Below are positions 44,655 through 54,110 of a stretch of 64,000 nucleotides of DNA, piece by piece. Position numbers and translations under genes: made by a program. Position 1 is the first letter of the stretch. The number at the start of each line of letters is the position of its first letter. Source of the DNA: Sphingobacteriales bacterium. GTDB taxonomy: Bacteria > Bacteroidota > Bacteroidia > Chitinophagales > JADIYW01. The stretch covers positions 186,001-250,000 of the forward strand of contig CP064984.1 of NCBI GenBank assembly GCA_016699615.1, written 5' to 3'. The notes under the pieces were generated by a model, which was given only the letters and a program-made list of their open reading frames with translations, did no database searches and had not been told where the DNA came from.

Positions 44655-47600
44655 TTATTTTTTAGTTCTTGACATAAATGTGTACATAGCTGGAATTACA
44701 AATAATGTAAGAATCAACGAAAACATAATACCACCAATAATTACAATTCCTAATGAGATACGACTTGTAGAACCTGCACCAAATGCCACTGCAATTGGCA
44801 AAGCACCTAATGCCATAGTTAAACTTGTCATTAAAATTGGGCGCAACCTCATTGCTGCTGCACTTACAGCTGCTTCTGCTTTACTCATTCCTAATTTGCG
44901 TTGATGGTTGGCAAACTCTACAATTAAAATTCCATTTTTGGTCACCAAACCTATGAGCATTATTATTCCAATCTGACTAAAAATATTTAATGTTTGGTTG
45001 AAAATCCAAAGAGAAAGCATTGCACCAGCAATAGCTAATGGTACTGTAATCATGATGATAAGTGGATCTATAAAACTCTCAAACTGTGCAGCTAATACTA
45101 AGAATACTAATACCAAAGCTAATATTAGTGCAAATGATGTATTGGATGAGCTTTCTTCAAAATCTCTCGAAGTGCCTGATAATGCAGTAGAAAACGAGTC
45201 ATCTAAAACTAATTTGGCAATTCGTCTCATTTCTTCAATTCCATCACCAACTGTTTTTCCTGGCGCTAATCCTGAAGAAACAGTGGCAGATTTATATCTA
45301 TCATAATGATACCTTTGTGGTGGCTTAGCAACTTCTACCATTGTTATAATATTATCTAAAGAAATTAAAGTACCTTGATTATTTTTTACAAAAATATTTT
45401 TCAGATCATCAGGATTGTTGCGTTGGTCATATAAACTTTGTCCAATAATTTGGTATTGTTTTCCATCTTTCAGAAAATAGCCAAAACGTCTCCCACTCAT
45501 TGTAAATTGTAGTGTTTGTGCTATATCTTGTACAGAAATACCTAATGCAGTTGCCTTATCCTTATCAATAATAATTTCTAATTCTGGTTTATTAAATTTA
45601 AGATTCACATCATAACCAAGAAATACTGGACTTTTTGAGACTTCATCCATAAATTTTGGTATTGCCTCTTTTAGTTTTTCAAAATCGAATGTTTTAATTA
45701 CAAATTGTATAGGCATACCAAATCTTGCTGAACCAACAGAAATTGTTTGTTCTTGTATAACAAATGCCTTGCCTGTGTTATAGTTTGAGAAATTTCTATT
45801 TAAATACAATGCAACTTCATCTTGAGATTTTGTTCTATCTTCTTTCTCTTTTAAACGTATACGCATAAATGCTGTATTGGCAGCACCAGAGCCAGCAAAT
45901 GATGGCGATGTAACACTCAGTGTCATTCTTTGTTCTGGTACAGAATCTAAAATAAATTGAGTAATATCGTCTACATAATTTTGCATTAATGGATATGATG
46001 TACCTTCAGGTGCTGTAACAGAAATTCTAAATGCTCCTCTATCTTCCATTGGTGCCAATTCAGATTGTAATGTTTTTCCAATAAAATATATTGTTGCAAA
46101 ACATACTATGATGATAATGAAAGACACCCATCTTATGTTCATAAAAGATTCTAGCAAATTTTTATATGTGCTATCCATTGCATTAAAGAATGGTTCTGAT
46201 TTTTTATAAAACCAAGTATGTTCATTATTTTTTCTGGCTACTAATACGTTTAATACTGGCGTAAGAGTAAGTGATACAAATGCAGAAATTAATACAGCAC
46301 CAGCAACTACAATACCAAACTCTTTAAACAAGCTACCAACAAAACCTTCCATAAATACTATTGGAATAAATACTATGGCAATGGTAATTGATGTTGAAAT
46401 AACAGCAAAGAATATTTCCTCAGAACCTTCTATTGCTGCTTGAAATCTTGGAATTCCTTTTTCAATTTTCTTAAATATATTTTCAGTAACAACAATACCA
46501 TCATCAACCACCAACCCAGTTGCTAATACAATTGCTAATAATGTAAGTACATTAATAGTAAATCCAAAAACATACATAATAAAAAATGCACCTAACAAGG
46601 ATACTGGAATATCTATTAATGGTCTTACTGCAATTATCCAATCTCTAAAAAATAAATATATTATTATAACAACTAAAACAATTGCAATGAGCAATGTTTC
46701 TTTTACTTCTTCTATTGATTTTTTTACAAATACAGTATTATCTAATGCAATATTTAATTTAATATCCTTAGGTACTTCTTTTTTTATTTCTTCCATTCTT
46801 TTATAGAACTCATCAGATATATTGATATAATTGGCACCTGGTTGTGGCACTATGGCTAATGCAACCATGGCAACTGCACTTTCTTTTAGGCTTGTTTCAA
46901 AATTTTCTGTACCTAAAACACTGTATCCAATATCTTTTAATCTTACTTTTTGGCCATCAGTATCTTTGATAATCATATCATCAAATTCTGTTGTTGTATT
47001 TAATCTTCCTAAAGAGTTTACGGTAATTTCTGTAGTAGAGCCTACAATTTTTCCAGAAGGTAATTCTACATTATTAGCATTTAAAGCATTTTGAATATCG
47101 ATTGCGGTAATTTGATATGCTGCCAGTTTTATTGGGTCAAACCAAAGGCGCATAGCATAATTTTTTTGTCCCCAAATTTGTACAGTACTTACATCTGGTA
47201 TTGTTTGTAGTCTTTGTTGTAATACATTTACAGCATAATCTGTAAGTTCTAACACACTTTTGGTTTCGCTTTGTACAGTCATAGAAATGATAGCGTCTGA
47301 ATTGGCATCTGCTTTTGAAACAACTGGAGCAGCATCAATATCTTGTGGTAACAGTCTTACTGCTTGAGAAACTTTATCTCTTACATCATTTGCTGCCGTT
47401 TCTAAATCAGCAGATAATTCAAATTCTACTGTAATATTAGAAGAACCTTGATTACTTGCTGATGATATAGTACGAATGCCTTGTACGCCATTGATCGCAT
47501 TTTCTAATGGTTCTGTAATTTGAGATTCAATAATATCTGCATTCGCACCAGTATAGTTTGTACGAACAGTAATAACTGGTGGGTCAATAGCTGGATATTC

Positions 47601-47705
47601 TCTTACGCCTAAAAATTTATATCCAATAATTCCAAATAGAACTATCATGACATTCATTACAATTGCAAATACTGGACGTCTTAAACTTAGTGATGGTAAT
47701 CCCAT
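44655..47705 (-). CDS. RND multidrug efflux permease (AcrB/MexB type)
   Basis: 1016 residues with the full RND layout: N-terminal helix (RRPVFAIVMNVMIVLFGIIG), two periplasmic loops and twelve membrane helices. The proton-relay Asp pair is present in ATGLVVDDGIVVTENIFKKI, and the second half carries IMLIGLVTKNGILIVEFANH. This is the HAE1 drug-efflux class. It pairs with the adaptor upstream (34-bp gap) and the TolC-like protein downstream. Confidence 0.96.
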   Translation of the reverse strand: MGLPSLSLRRPVFAIVMNVMIVLFGIIGYKFLGVREYPAIDPPVITVRTNYTGANADIIESQITEPLENAINGVQGIRTISSASNQGSSNITVEFELSADLETAANDVRDKVSQAVRLLPQDIDAAPVVSKADANSDAIISMTVQSETKSVLELTDYAVNVLQQRLQTIPDVSTVQIWGQKNYAMRLWFDPIKLAAYQITAIDIQNALNANNVELPSGKIVGSTTEITVNSLGRLNTTTEFDDMIIKDTDGQKVRLKDIGYSVLGTENFETSLKESAVAMVALAIVPQPGANYINISDEFYKRMEEIKKEVPKDIKLNIALDNTVFVKKSIEEVKETLLIAIVLVVIIIYLFFRDWIIAVRPLIDIPVSLLGAFFIMYVFGFTINVLTLLAIVLATGLVVDDGIVVTENIFKKIEKGIPRFQAAIEGSEEIFFAVISTSITIAIVFIPIVFMEGFVGSLFKEFGIVVAGAVLISAFVSLTLTPVLNVLVARKNNEHTWFYKKSEPFFNAMDSTYKNLLESFMNIRWVSFIIIIVCFATIYFIGKTLQSELAPMEDRGAFRISVTAPEGTSYPLMQNYVDDITQFILDSVPEQRMTLSVTSPSFAGSGAANTAFMRIRLKEKEDRTKSQDEVALYLNRNFSNYNTGKAFVIQEQTISVGSARFGMPIQFVIKTFDFEKLKEAIPKFMDEVSKSPVFLGYDVNLKFNKPELEIIIDKDKATALGISVQDIAQTLQFTMSGRRFGYFLKDGKQYQIIGQSLYDQRNNPDDLKNIFVKNNQGTLISLDNIITMVEVAKPPQRYHYDRYKSATVSSGLAPGKTVGDGIEEMRRIAKLVLDDSFSTALSGTSRDFEESSSNTSFALILALVLVFLVLAAQFESFIDPLIIMITVPLAIAGAMLSLWIFNQTLNIFSQIGIIMLIGLVTKNGILIVEFANHQRKLGMSKAEAAVSAAAMRLRPILMTSLTMALGALPIAVAFGAGSTSRISLGIVIIGGIMFSLILTLFVIPAMYTFMSRTKK

Positions 47706-47739
47706 AAAATAGTTATTATTTTATTTGTCTATGAATTAT

Positions 47740-48825
47740 TTATTTTATGATAGATTTTGATGTAACTTCTTTGATTTTTACTTGCATATTTGGTTTTGCT
47801 TGTAATAAACCAGTTGTAAGTATTGTATCGCCTATGCTTATGCCATTTAATACTTGTACTTCACTTTCAGATCTGAATCCAATTTCTATATTTACAAATT
47901 TTACTTTTCCGCTATCAGTTACAACAACCTTGGTAGCTTTGTCATCAGGAATTACTGTATTGCTTGGAATCATGATAGTATTAGGCATTTCTTTTAATAC
48001 TATCTTGGCTTTTATATATGCACCTGGAAATACTTTTGAAGTATTCGATTGTATCAATGCTCTTACTTTTAAATTTCTTGTATTTTCGCTGATGAATGGT
48101 TCTATAGCTATTACTTTTGCTTTAAAAATATCATCACTACTGGCTGTTTGACATTGTAGCATATCTCCTATTTGTATAAGACTGGAATATTTTTCTGGTA
48201 CAAAAACATCAACTTTTAGTTGTGATGTATTTTGCAAACTTACTATTTGCGTTGATGGAGAAACATATGCACCTAAACTAATATTTCTCAGTCCTAATTT
48301 TCCTGAAAATGGTGCTCTTAATTCAGTTTTGTCAATTTGTACTTGCAACAATTGTAGATCAGCATCAATATTATTTAGATTATTTTCTGCGGCATCGTAT
48401 TCCGCTTGCGATACACCTTTTATATTAATAAGTTCCTTTAGCCTTGTTAAATTAGTTTGTGCAATTTTTTGCTGAGTTTTTAGTTTAGCAGCTTGTGCTT
48501 TCAAATCTGCATCATTAATTTTTAGTAACAAAGTTCCTTTAGACACAATGGCACCTTCTTTAATATTTAGATATGTAACTCTACCTGAAGCCTCTGGTTG
48601 CAAAACAACTTCATCTTGTGCCAATACATTACCATTAACTGTAATTTCGTTATTTAACTTAGAATACTCAGCTACAAAACCATTGGCTATTAGAGTAGGT
48701 GACCCACCTTTTCCCATTGGTGCATTCTTTGCTTCCATCTCTTTGTTTTTGGAAATTTTTACATATGCCAAGATTGCCACAATGATTAATGTTATTAGTA
48801 AAAATATAATACTTGATTTCTTCAT
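47740..48825 (-). CDS. RND efflux periplasmic adaptor subunit
   Basis: 361 residues of the membrane-fusion family: N-terminal membrane anchor, lipoyl-like domain (VVLQPEASGRVTYLNIKEGA), coiled coil with AEYDAAENNLNNIDADLQLL, then beta-barrel and membrane-proximal domains (RAPFSGKLGLRNISLGAYVS). It bridges the RND pump and the TolC-like duct. It begins 5 bp after the TetR gene. Confidence 0.94.
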   Translation of the reverse strand: MKKSSIIFLLITLIIVAILAYVKISKNKEMEAKNAPMGKGGSPTLIANGFVAEYSKLNNEITVNGNVLAQDEVVLQPEASGRVTYLNIKEGAIVSKGTLLLKINDADLKAQAAKLKTQQKIAQTNLTRLKELINIKGVSQAEYDAAENNLNNIDADLQLLQVQIDKTELRAPFSGKLGLRNISLGAYVSPSTQIVSLQNTSQLKVDVFVPEKYSSLIQIGDMLQCQTASSDDIFKAKVIAIEPFISENTRNLKVRALIQSNTSKVFPGAYIKAKIVLKEMPNTIMIPSNTVIPDDKATKVVVTDSGKVKFVNIEIGFRSESEVQVLNGISIGDTILTTGLLQAKPNMQVKIKEVTSKSIIK

Positions 48826-48830
48826 AAATA

Positions 48831-49430
48831 TTAGTTATTTTTTATAGATTGGATAAATCTTTTAATGCTATTGATGTATACTTTTTCTGCTGATTCATTG
48901 CCTGATTTAATTTTATTCACCATTCTGATGGCAATAAATCCGTGAATAATAGCAATGTAATTATCACAAAGTTCTAAACTATATGTTTTTGACTTCTTTG
49001 CTTTAGTATTTATTTCTATGAATGAATTTATATAGAACTCAACTATATGAATTGGTAAATTGTCTTTTATTGGGCAAACGGCGCCTTGTAAATTATACAT
49101 CAACTGATATATTTCTGAATTTTTTAGTGCAAATTTCCACCATGCTGATGCATATTCAATTAATCTATTTTCATGATTAGATGTCTTTGAATTAATTTTC
49201 TCAAATGTTAGTTTCATTTGTTGAAGACCATCATAACGTATATTTTCTAATATTTTCTCTTTACTTTCAAAGTATTGATAAATAACTGGTGCTGTATAAT
49301 CTATTTCATCACATATTTTTCTGATTGTCAGATTTTGCCAACCATCTTTTGCTGCAATATTTCTTGCAGTAGATAGTATATGCTGTTGCATTTCTATACG
49401 TTCTTTTATCCTTCTTTCAGAAACTGACAT
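48831..49430 (-). CDS. TetR-family regulator of the efflux operon
   Basis: 199 residues. The N-terminal HTH is ILSTARNIAAKDGWQNLTIRKICDEIDYTAPVIYQYFESKEKIL; the C-terminal ligand domain is divergent. It is the first gene of the operon and is likely to repress it in the absence of a pump substrate. The stretch upstream (49431-49614) has the near-palindromic TAACTAAGTTATATTTTATA then ACAAAGTTA, a candidate operator. Confidence 0.92.
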   Translation of the reverse strand: MSVSERRIKERIEMQQHILSTARNIAAKDGWQNLTIRKICDEIDYTAPVIYQYFESKEKILENIRYDGLQQMKLTFEKINSKTSNHENRLIEYASAWWKFALKNSEIYQLMYNLQGAVCPIKDNLPIHIVEFYINSFIEINTKAKKSKTYSLELCDNYIAIIHGFIAIRMVNKIKSGNESAEKVYINSIKRFIQSIKNN

Positions 49431-49436
49431 TTTTAT

Positions 49437-49466
49437 AACTAAGTTATATTTTATAACAAAGTTACA
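49437..49466. promoter_or_regulatory. Repeated AAGTTA/TAACTAAGTTA motif upstream of tetR (candidate operator)
   Basis: Just upstream of the tetR ATG the motif TAACTAAGTTA is followed by ATAACAAAGTTA, giving two direct AAGTTA half-sites 17 bp apart and the palindromic core TAACTAAGTTA. Read on the minus strand the second copy is TAACTTTG, an exact TAnnTTTG promoter box (49457-49464). Operator function is inferred. Confidence 0.45.
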
Positions 49467-49614
49467 ATTTATAGTAAATTAAAAAATTGTTTTATGTCAA
49501 TAAATCATATAATAAACGTTATTTATGCTTAACATTATTTTTTATTATTTAATAATCTACTATTCTATCATTTTTATAAAAAAAAAGAGAATTTAGACTA
49601 CAAAATATTTAAAG

Positions 49615-50748
49615 ATGGATTTATTTAAAGTGTATCCTTTGTTTGACATTGAGTTAGAAAAAGCAAATGGTGTATTTGTATTTGATAAAAATGGCGAAAA
49701 ATATCTGGACTTTTATGGTGGACATGCAGTAATTTCTATTGGTCATGCGCATCCACATTATACAAAACAAATAAAAGAACAAGTAGAAAAAATATCCTTT
49801 TATTCTAATTCTGTACATCTAAATATACAAGAAACATTAGCAAAAAAACTAGGTAAGATATCTGGTTGTGAAAACTATAATTTATTTTTAATTAACAGTG
49901 GTGCTGAAGCAAATGAGAATGCATTAAAGTTAGCATCATTTTATAATAAAAGAAAAAAGGTAATTGCTTTTCATGGTGCTTTTCATGGTAGAACTGCTGC
50001 TGCTGTTGCTGTGACTGATAATCCAAAAATAAAACCACCTATCAATTTTGATGACCATGTAATATTTTTGCCTTTCAACGACATAGATGCTTTAAAAAAT
50101 ACATTTGAAAAAGAAGGCAATGATATCTGCGCAGTAATTGTAGAAAGCATACAAGGATTGAATGGCATCTACGAAGCAACAGAAGATTTTTTGAAAACAA
50201 TACAAACACTTTGTAATCAATTTGATGCCATATTTATTGCTGATGAAATACAATGTGGCTATGGCAGAACTGGTAAATTTTTTGCGCATCAGTTTGCTGA
50301 TGTACAGCCAGATATTATTACTATCGCAAAAGGAATGGGCAATGGTTTCCCTGTTGGTGGTGTATTAATTTCTGAGAAGATAAAAGCAACTTATGGTATG
50401 CTTGGCACTACTTTTGGTGGTTCGCCTTTGGCTTGTGCTGCTTGTTTGGCTGTGTTGGACGTTATAGAACAAGAACAATTAATGCTACATGCTGAACAAA
50501 TGGGCAAATACATATTAGAACAATTAAAACAATTCTCATCTATTAAAGCAATAAGAGGCAAAGGTTTGATCTTAGGTTTGGAGTTTGAAAATCCGATTAA
50601 AGCATTAAGAGAAAAATTACTCTACACACATAAGATATTTACTGGAAATTCAAACAATGCTAATACTTTGCGTTTGTTGCCTAGTCTTACCATACAACAA
50701 CAAGAAATAGATATTTTTATTAATGCTTTGAAGGAAGAAATTAGTTAA
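49615..50748 (+). CDS. Acetylornithine/aspartate-type class III aminotransferase (ArgD-like)
   Basis: 377 residues of a fold type I, class III PLP aminotransferase. Landmarks: FYGGHAVISIGHAHP, LINSGAEANENALKLA, the HGAFHGRTAAAVAVTDNP region, the Asp in IFIADEIQCGYGRTG, the PLP Lys in DIITIAKGMGNGFPVGG, and the phosphate loop TFGGSPLACAA. The nearest family is acetylornithine/succinylornithine aminotransferase. No other arginine genes are adjacent, so argD is likely but not certain. Its end overlaps the convergent ubiA gene by 8 bp. Confidence 0.85.
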   Translation: MDLFKVYPLFDIELEKANGVFVFDKNGEKYLDFYGGHAVISIGHAHPHYTKQIKEQVEKISFYSNSVHLNIQETLAKKLGKISGCENYNLFLINSGAEANENALKLASFYNKRKKVIAFHGAFHGRTAAAVAVTDNPKIKPPINFDDHVIFLPFNDIDALKNTFEKEGNDICAVIVESIQGLNGIYEATEDFLKTIQTLCNQFDAIFIADEIQCGYGRTGKFFAHQFADVQPDIITIAKGMGNGFPVGGVLISEKIKATYGMLGTTFGGSPLACAACLAVLDVIEQEQLMLHAEQMGKYILEQLKQFSSIKAIRGKGLILGLEFENPIKALREKLLYTHKIFTGNSNNANTLRLLPSLTIQQQEIDIFINALKEEIS

Positions 50749-51613
50749 GTAGTAATAAATCTAATATGGTACAAATTGCAAATAGTATGCTTGCAATACC
50801 ATTTGTAGTAAAGAATGCTAAATCTACTTTTTGTAAGCCAAATCTGATAATTAAACTATGTTGATAGATTAGCAATATCGCAAAAATGCAGATGCCTGTC
50901 CAATACATAAAATGAAATTGCCCTAAAATTCCTGCATATACCAAACAAGTCATGCTGAAAAAGTGTAGAGTTCTTGAAATCCACTTTGCTCTATCTTGAC
51001 CAAAGTAAGATGGAATAGAGTATAAATTATTTTCTCTATCAAATTGTTCATCTTGAAGTGCGTAAATAATATCGAAGCCTGATACCCAAAATAATACTGC
51101 AAACGAAAACATTAATGGTAATACATTAAATTTTCCTGTAACTGCAAGGTACGCTCCTATTGGTGCTAATGCTAAACCTATACCTAATACGATATGGCAC
51201 AAAAAAGTAAATCTTTTGGTGAGTGAATAGCCTAAAACAACAGCCAATGCCACAAATGACAAATAAAAGCATAGTTTATTAATAAAATAAGTTGCAATTA
51301 TAAATATAAGACAATTAATAATTATAAACCACAATGCATTTTTTGGCGTGATGATGCCTGCAGGAATTTCTCTAATGGCTGTCCTTGGGTTTTTTTCATC
51401 ATATTTTCTATCTATGTATCTATTGAATGCCATTGCTGCATTGCGTGCCGTAAGCATACAAACTAATATCAATAACAATTTAATTGCCCAATATGTTATC
51501 GAAAAATTACTGTTACCATGTGTAGTATGGAATGCTAAGAAAAAGCCAATCAAAGCAAATGGTAATGCAAATATTGTATGTGAGAATTTGAATAAAGAAA
51601 GGTAATTTTTCAT
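50741..51613 (-). CDS. UbiA-family prenyltransferase
   Basis: 290 residues with about nine membrane helices. Both Asp-rich prenyl-diphosphate motifs are present: NRYIDRKYDEKNPRTAIREI and DIIYALQDEQFDRENNLYSI. It resembles 4-hydroxybenzoate polyprenyltransferase-like members. In menaquinone-using Bacteroidota such proteins may act in the futalosine-type menaquinone route (MqnP) or a related prenylation. The substrate cannot be fixed from sequence. Confidence 0.9.
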   Translation of the reverse strand: MKNYLSLFKFSHTIFALPFALIGFFLAFHTTHGNSNFSITYWAIKLLLILVCMLTARNAAMAFNRYIDRKYDEKNPRTAIREIPAGIITPKNALWFIIINCLIFIIATYFINKLCFYLSFVALAVVLGYSLTKRFTFLCHIVLGIGLALAPIGAYLAVTGKFNVLPLMFSFAVLFWVSGFDIIYALQDEQFDRENNLYSIPSYFGQDRAKWISRTLHFFSMTCLVYAGILGQFHFMYWTGICIFAILLIYQHSLIIRFGLQKVDLAFFTTNGIASILFAICTILDLLLLN

Positions 51614-51647
51614 ATCTAGTTAAACAATAAAATTGAAATTTGGTTTA

Positions 51648-52154
51648 TTACTTAACCTTTACTGAAAACTTAACTTGGTTTGAAGATGGGTTTGTATTTG
51701 CTAATACTGAAATTGTTTTTGTATGATTTCCATGTTTTCCTTCAGAATTAAATGTAAAGCTCAATGTATCTGACATGCCTGGTGCTAATGGTTCTTTTTT
51801 GTACTCAGGAACTGTACAACCACAGCTACCTATTGCTGAAAAAATTATTAATGGATATTTCCCAGTATTTGTATAAATAATATTGTGTTTAATTTTTTCA
51901 CCTTCTTTTATTGTACCTAAATCATATAATTCTTTTTCAAATTTTAATACCGTTGGAAATTGCATCAAACTATCTGGATTGCCTAATCTTGCTGTATCAT
52001 ATACTGGTCTATTACTTCGCAATATCTTTCTTATAGAATCCAATTTTGCCTTAGCTTCTTCTGGAGTCATTTTCTTTTCTTTCTTTGAAGAAGAATTACA
52101 AGCAGAAAGCACTACAATAATGCTCATAATAATAATGATAATATGTTTTTTCAT
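51648..52154 (-). CDS. DUF1573 lipoprotein
   Basis: 168 residues: signal peptide with lipobox (IIVVLSACNSSSKKEKK), helical linker, then one DUF1573 immunoglobulin-like domain (KFEKELYDLGTIKEGEKI, FSAIGSCGCTVPEYKKEPLA, TKTISVLANTN). The SCGCTVP turn is diagnostic. Widespread in Bacteroidota; function unknown, probably surface or periplasmic. Confidence 0.9.
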   Translation of the reverse strand: MKKHIIIIIMSIIVVLSACNSSSKKEKKMTPEEAKAKLDSIRKILRSNRPVYDTARLGNPDSLMQFPTVLKFEKELYDLGTIKEGEKIKHNIIYTNTGKYPLIIFSAIGSCGCTVPEYKKEPLAPGMSDTLSFTFNSEGKHGNHTKTISVLANTNPSSNQVKFSVKVK

Positions 52155-52236
52155 TCTAAAATTTTAAGATGATTGCGAAAATACTTTTTTTATCTGATAA
52201 TTTATAACATCATATCTCATTAAAAATAATTATCGA

Positions 52237-53841
52237 TTATTTCTTTAACTGTGCTATAAAATCCTGAGCATTATAGGTATTAATGCAATTATTTTTCATC
52301 AACAGTCCTTTTCTTGCAGCCATTACACCATGTCTAATATCATGAATTCCATGCAAATTATGTGCATCTGGATTGATGGCAATTTTTACATTTTTCTCTT
52401 GACAATATGGTATCCACGAATAATCAATATCTAAACGATGTGGATTTGCATTAAGTTCTACACAAACATTGTTTGCAGCACAGGCATCAATAACTTTTTT
52501 GTAATTGAGTGGATAAGCTTTCCTTGAAAGTAACAATCTACCTGAAAGATGCCCAAGTATATTTGTGTAAGGATTTTCAATAGCTTTGATGATTCGTGCA
52601 GTCGCAGTTTCTTCATTCATTTTTAACTGCGCATGTACTGATGCAATTACCAAATCAAATGACTTTAAGATATCTGCATCGTAATCTAAATTTCCATTGT
52701 ATAAAATATCAGCTTCTATACTTTTAAAAATTTTAAAATTTGGATATTTCAGATTTAGCGCATCAATTTCCTGATGTTGTTTTATAATATCTTCTTCTTT
52801 TAATCCACCTGCGTAAAATGCGCTCTTGCTATGATCAGAAATTGCCAAATATTCAAAATTTTGTTGCATACAATAATTTACCATTTGCTCAATAGTATTA
52901 CTACCATCAGAATATTTGGTGTGTGTATGTACTATACCTTTTATATCTTTTAGCGTAATAATATCTTTTAATATATCATTTTCTGATAATTGAATAGTAT
53001 TCTCTACATTGCGAAATTCTGGTTCTATGTATGGTAATTTTGCATCACTATAAATTGTTTCTTCTGAAGTATAAGTTTTATTGGCTGGCAGTCTTTTCTC
53101 TATCTCACTAATATGTTCTTCGTTGGAAGAAAGTCTAAACTGTTGGTTATAAAAATCATCATTTGTACAAAAATGAAAAGTGACTGGATAGTTCTTAAAA
53201 TCTTGAATTAACTTTTCTTGAACAGCACTGTCGTTACTTGCTATTAAAATATCAATATTGTCTAATATAATTTCTTTAGTTCTAAACGCACCTACTACAC
53301 TCATCATAATATTTGGAAATTGTTGTTCAATTTCTTGTTGAATTTCTATAACTAATGGTTCTGCACTTGCCCACAAGAAACTACTTGCATTTTTCTGCAT
53401 AAACTCAATTTGCTCAATAATATTTGCTTGAGTTTTCTCTCCAAAACCTTTGATTGTTGTAAGTCTATTTTCGTAGCATGCATATAATAATTCTCCAATA
53501 GATTCAATCTGCAATTCATCCCAAAGTAATTTTATTTTTTTTGGTCCAATGCCTTTTATTTGTAAAATTTCGACAATACCAATTGGTGTGATAGCCAAAT
53601 ATTTTTCAAGCAAATCGAATTTATCTTCGTGTAGTAACACATAAATTTTTTGAGCTATAGCTTTGCCAATTCCTTGAATTTGTTCAATTTCTGAAGTTGA
53701 TAGTTCAGTAAGATTTATATCTAAATTTTTGAGTGTGCGTGCTGCGAAATAGTAACTTTTAGTTTTAAAATCATTTTCGCCATGCAGTTCCATTAGTTCA
53801 GCCAATAGCTTAAATTGCTGTGATAATTGAGCATTTGTCAT
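52237..53841 (-). CDS. polX: PolX-family protein (pol beta-like plus PHP exonuclease)
   Basis: 534 residues: HhH-rich 8-kDa-like N-terminus (IQGIGKAIAQKIYVLL, IKGIGPKKIKLLWDEL, IKGFGEKTQANIIEQI), a polymerase-beta-type palm (about 165-285) and a C-terminal PHP domain with metal-binding His/Asp motifs (VHTHTKYSDGSN, AISDHSKSAFYAGG, VIASVHAQL, INPDAHNL). The palm is unusual: where PolX enzymes have an Arg-rich segment and GDIDxL, this one has AFRTKEIILDNIDILIA, so one catalytic Asp appears to be Asn. Polymerase activity is doubtful while the 3'-5' exonuclease/AP-endonuclease looks intact. A promoter box lies five bases before the ATG. Confidence 0.88.
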   Translation of the reverse strand: MTNAQLSQQFKLLAELMELHGENDFKTKSYYFAARTLKNLDINLTELSTSEIEQIQGIGKAIAQKIYVLLHEDKFDLLEKYLAITPIGIVEILQIKGIGPKKIKLLWDELQIESIGELLYACYENRLTTIKGFGEKTQANIIEQIEFMQKNASSFLWASAEPLVIEIQQEIEQQFPNIMMSVVGAFRTKEIILDNIDILIASNDSAVQEKLIQDFKNYPVTFHFCTNDDFYNQQFRLSSNEEHISEIEKRLPANKTYTSEETIYSDAKLPYIEPEFRNVENTIQLSENDILKDIITLKDIKGIVHTHTKYSDGSNTIEQMVNYCMQQNFEYLAISDHSKSAFYAGGLKEEDIIKQHQEIDALNLKYPNFKIFKSIEADILYNGNLDYDADILKSFDLVIASVHAQLKMNEETATARIIKAIENPYTNILGHLSGRLLLSRKAYPLNYKKVIDACAANNVCVELNANPHRLDIDYSWIPYCQEKNVKIAINPDAHNLHGIHDIRHGVMAARKGLLMKNNCINTYNAQDFIAQLKK

Positions 53842-53846
53842 ACGAA

Positions 53847-53854
53847 CAAAGGTA
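53847..53854 (-). promoter_or_regulatory. -7 box TACCTTTG of polX, leaderless arrangement
   Basis: On the minus strand TACCTTTG is followed by TTCGT and then the ATG at 53841. Transcription should start at or within a base or two of the start codon. The -33 element is not convincing. Confidence 0.5.
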
Positions 53855-53884
53855 GTTAAAATTGTTTTTTGTTAGTTAGAAAAT

Positions 53885-53905
53885 AAAAAAGGCGACTTGC
53901 GCCAC
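53885..53905 (-). terminator. Second terminator downstream of tracrRNA
   Basis: On the minus strand GGTGGCGCAAGTCGCC is followed by six T: stem GGCG/CGCC at 53891-53903. It would end tracrRNA transcripts that pass the first terminator and insulate polX. Confidence 0.75.
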
Positions 53906-53966
53906 CTTAGTTGTATTAGCTCAAATATTGTTATTGTTTTTAATGGTATTCGTGAAACATATGAAA

Positions 53967-54053
53967 TAAAAATGCCTCCTGATAATGGACAAGAGGCGAA
54001 CCAATGCTTTCACAACGGAATAATCCTTATTGTGAATTGATTTTAAATTGTAG
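53967..54053 (-). ncRNA. tracrRNA
   Basis: On the minus strand the RNA begins with an anti-repeat (54053-54029: CTACAATTTAAAATCAATTC then ACAAT) that pairs with the 5' half of the CRISPR repeat RNA (GUUGUGAAUUGAUUUAAAAU), with one internal mismatch and a terminal G-U. Next comes AAGGATTATTCCGTTGTGAA, the nexus-type segment known from Bacteroidota type II-C tracrRNAs. The RNA ends in a terminator, GCCTC/GAGGC with a 14-base loop and TTTTT. Length is about 87 nt, or about 165 nt if it runs to the second terminator. The promoter box is at 54058-54065. Confidence 0.88.
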
Positions 54054-54057
54054 AATA

Positions 54058-54065
54058 CAAAGTTA
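54058..54065 (-). promoter_or_regulatory. tracrRNA -7 box (TAACTTTG)
   Basis: An exact TAnnTTTG on the minus strand, five bases before the first anti-repeat base. It places the 5' end of tracrRNA at the anti-repeat itself, so no 5' trimming is needed. Confidence 0.7.
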
Positions 54066-54110
54066 CAAAACAGTTATGATATAAAAAAATATTTCTCTAT
54101 TTTTATTGGA

